Below are positions 6,516 through 7,430 of a stretch of 7,430 nt of DNA, one piece after another. Every line of letters begins with the position of its first letter. Position 1 is the stretch's first letter. The stretch comes from an uncultured Bdellovibrio sp. (lineage in GTDB: Bacteria > Bdellovibrionota > Bdellovibrionia > Bdellovibrionales > Bdellovibrionaceae). The translations under genes and the position numbers were made by a program. The stretch spans positions 1 through 7,430 of the forward strand of contig CAMLRE010000099.1 in the NCBI GenBank assembly GCA_946482355.1, in the 5' to 3' direction. The notes under the pieces are model-generated. The model made no database searches and was not told where the DNA came from. It saw only the letters and a list, made by a program, of their open reading frames with translations.

Positions 6516-7430
6516 ATGAAATTAGATGTAAAAGTACCTGCAGTTGGTGAATCTATTACTGAAGCCGTTATCGGTAGCTGGACAAAAAAATCTGGCGACT
6601 ATGTGAAAATGAATGAAGTAATCATGTTGTTAGAAACAGATAAAGCGTCTGTTGAAGTGATCGCAGAAAAAGACGGCGTTCTTACAATCAATGCTCAAGC
6701 TGGCGATACAGTTAAGATCGGAGCCACAGTAGGTTCGATTGATACTGATGCTAAAGCTCCTGCATCGGCAGGTGCCGCGGCACCTGCACAAGCAGCTGCT
6801 CCTTCTCAACCGGCAGCAGGTGCAACTTCTGGTGGCGCAGCTAAACCTACTCACCCAGAACTACAAGCTCACCAATCTCCAGCCGTTCAACGTGTAGTTA
6901 ATGAACGTGGTTTAGATGTATCTAATATTCAAGGCACTGGTCTTGGTGGCCGTTTAACTAAAGGTGATGTTCTAAATGCTCCGGCATCAGCCCCGGCTCC
7001 TTCTGCTCCAGCAGCAAAAGCGCCTGCAGCTCCGACGACAACTCCGGTTCCACGTGGCCCATCTAAGCAAGGTGATATCCAACGTGTGAAAATGACTTCA
7101 ATCCGTAAAAAAATTGCTGAGAAGTTAGTAGCCGCTCAACACAATGCTGCGATCTTAACGACGTTCAACGAAATCGACATGACAAACGTGATCGAGATTA
7201 GAAACAAATACAAAGATAAGTTTAAAGAAAAATACGGTGTTAACTTAGGTTTCAACGGTTTCTTTGTTAAAGCGGCTATCGAAGCTTTAAAATCACTTCC
7301 GGCAGTTAATGCTTGGATCGTTGGCGATGAAATCGAATACCATAACTACTACAATATCGGTATCGCAGTTTCTACTGAGCGTGGTTTAATGGTTCCTAAC
7401 ATCAAAGACGCTGACAACTTATCTGTTGCT
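6516..7430 (+). CDS. sucB: 2-oxoglutarate dehydrogenase E2, dihydrolipoyl succinyltransferase (C-terminus beyond window)
   Basis: SucB (OdhB) forms the core of the 2-oxoglutarate dehydrogenase complex and transfers the succinyl group from its lipoyl arm to CoA. There are 305 codons before the right edge. One N-terminal lipoyl domain (about 1-77) has the ETDKAS motif with Lys43 the expected lipoylation site. An Ala/Pro-rich flexible linker (about 78-118) leads to the peripheral subunit-binding domain (about 119-154, SPAVQRVVNERGLDVSNI...GTGLGGRLTKGDV). A second Ala/Pro linker (about 155-185) precedes the start of the catalytic acyltransferase domain (from about 189, RVKMTSIRKKIAEKL). The segment AILTTFNEIDM (212-222) and VSTERGLMVP (285-294) closely match succinyltransferases, arguing for E2o over the pyruvate or branched-chain E2. 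The last 100 or so residues, with the HxxxDG active site, are outside the window. The gene starts 33 nt after sucA with a good Shine-Dalgarno sequence. An E3 (lpd) gene may follow downstream. Confidence 0.95.
   Translation, partial: MKLDVKVPAVGESITEAVIGSWTKKSGDYVKMNEVIMLLETDKASVEVIAEKDGVLTINAQAGDTVKIGATVGSIDTDAKAPASAGAAAPAQAAAPSQPAAGATSGGAAKPTHPELQAHQSPAVQRVVNERGLDVSNIQGTGLGGRLTKGDVLNAPASAPAPSAPAAKAPAAPTTTPVPRGPSKQGDIQRVKMTSIRKKIAEKLVAAQHNAAILTTFNEIDMTNVIEIRNKYKDKFKEKYGVNLGFNGFFVKAAIEALKSLPAVNAWIVGDEIEYHNYYNIGIAVSTERGLMVPNIKDADNLSVA

Noticed and set aside
6630..6854. Open minus-strand frame of 74 codons rich in Cys, Arg and Ser
   Set aside because: Composition is the reverse complement of the sucB Ala/Pro linker codons (GCA/GCT repeats); it is an artefact of that linker.
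6748..7065. Low-complexity Ala/Pro-coding repeats as possible repeat element
   Set aside because: These are the normal flexible linkers between E2 domains, not a mobile or regulatory repeat.

Overview
This 7.4 kb window looks like ordinary bacterial chromosome with moderately AT-rich coding sequence. It holds two gene clusters that diverge from a 117-bp gap. One half is core carbon metabolism and the other half is envelope or secreted proteins. The combination (2-oxoglutarate dehydrogenase genes sucA-sucB, a cofactor-dependent phosphoglycerate mutase, and two lineage-specific exported proteins rich in Lys, Gln, Asn and Ser) fits a Gram-negative bacterium. A Bdellovibrio-like member of Bdellovibrionota is my best guess, from general feel rather than a decisive marker. 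The predicted outer-membrane barrel ending in Phe supports a two-membrane cell.

Layout, left to right. The minus strand from position 3653 down to 1 carries gpmA (2898-3653), then a probable outer-membrane beta-barrel protein (1937-2893) whose ATG lies 4 nt after the gpmA stop. After a 163-nt gap comes a large exported protein of unknown function (1773 to beyond position 1, so its C-terminus is missing). The plus strand carries sucA/odhA (3771-6482, E1 of 2-oxoglutarate dehydrogenase) and, 33 nt later, sucB/odhB (6516 to beyond 7430, the E2 dihydrolipoyl succinyltransferase, C-terminus missing). No lpd gene (E3) lies in the window.

SucA decarboxylates 2-oxoglutarate with thiamine diphosphate and passes the succinyl group to the lipoyl arm of SucB, which hands it to CoA. 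GpmA interconverts 3- and 2-phosphoglycerate. The divergent gap thus sits between a glycolytic gene and a TCA-cycle operon. It contains a plausible sucA promoter, a TTGTG-A-CACAA palindrome, a repeated TTGTGA hexamer, and near-identical translation starts for the two genes arranged as an inverted repeat.

I found no mobile element, CRISPR array, tRNA or rRNA, and no convincing terminator. The least explained parts are the two exported proteins and the small regulatory sites. I see no clear evidence of a previously undescribed system.
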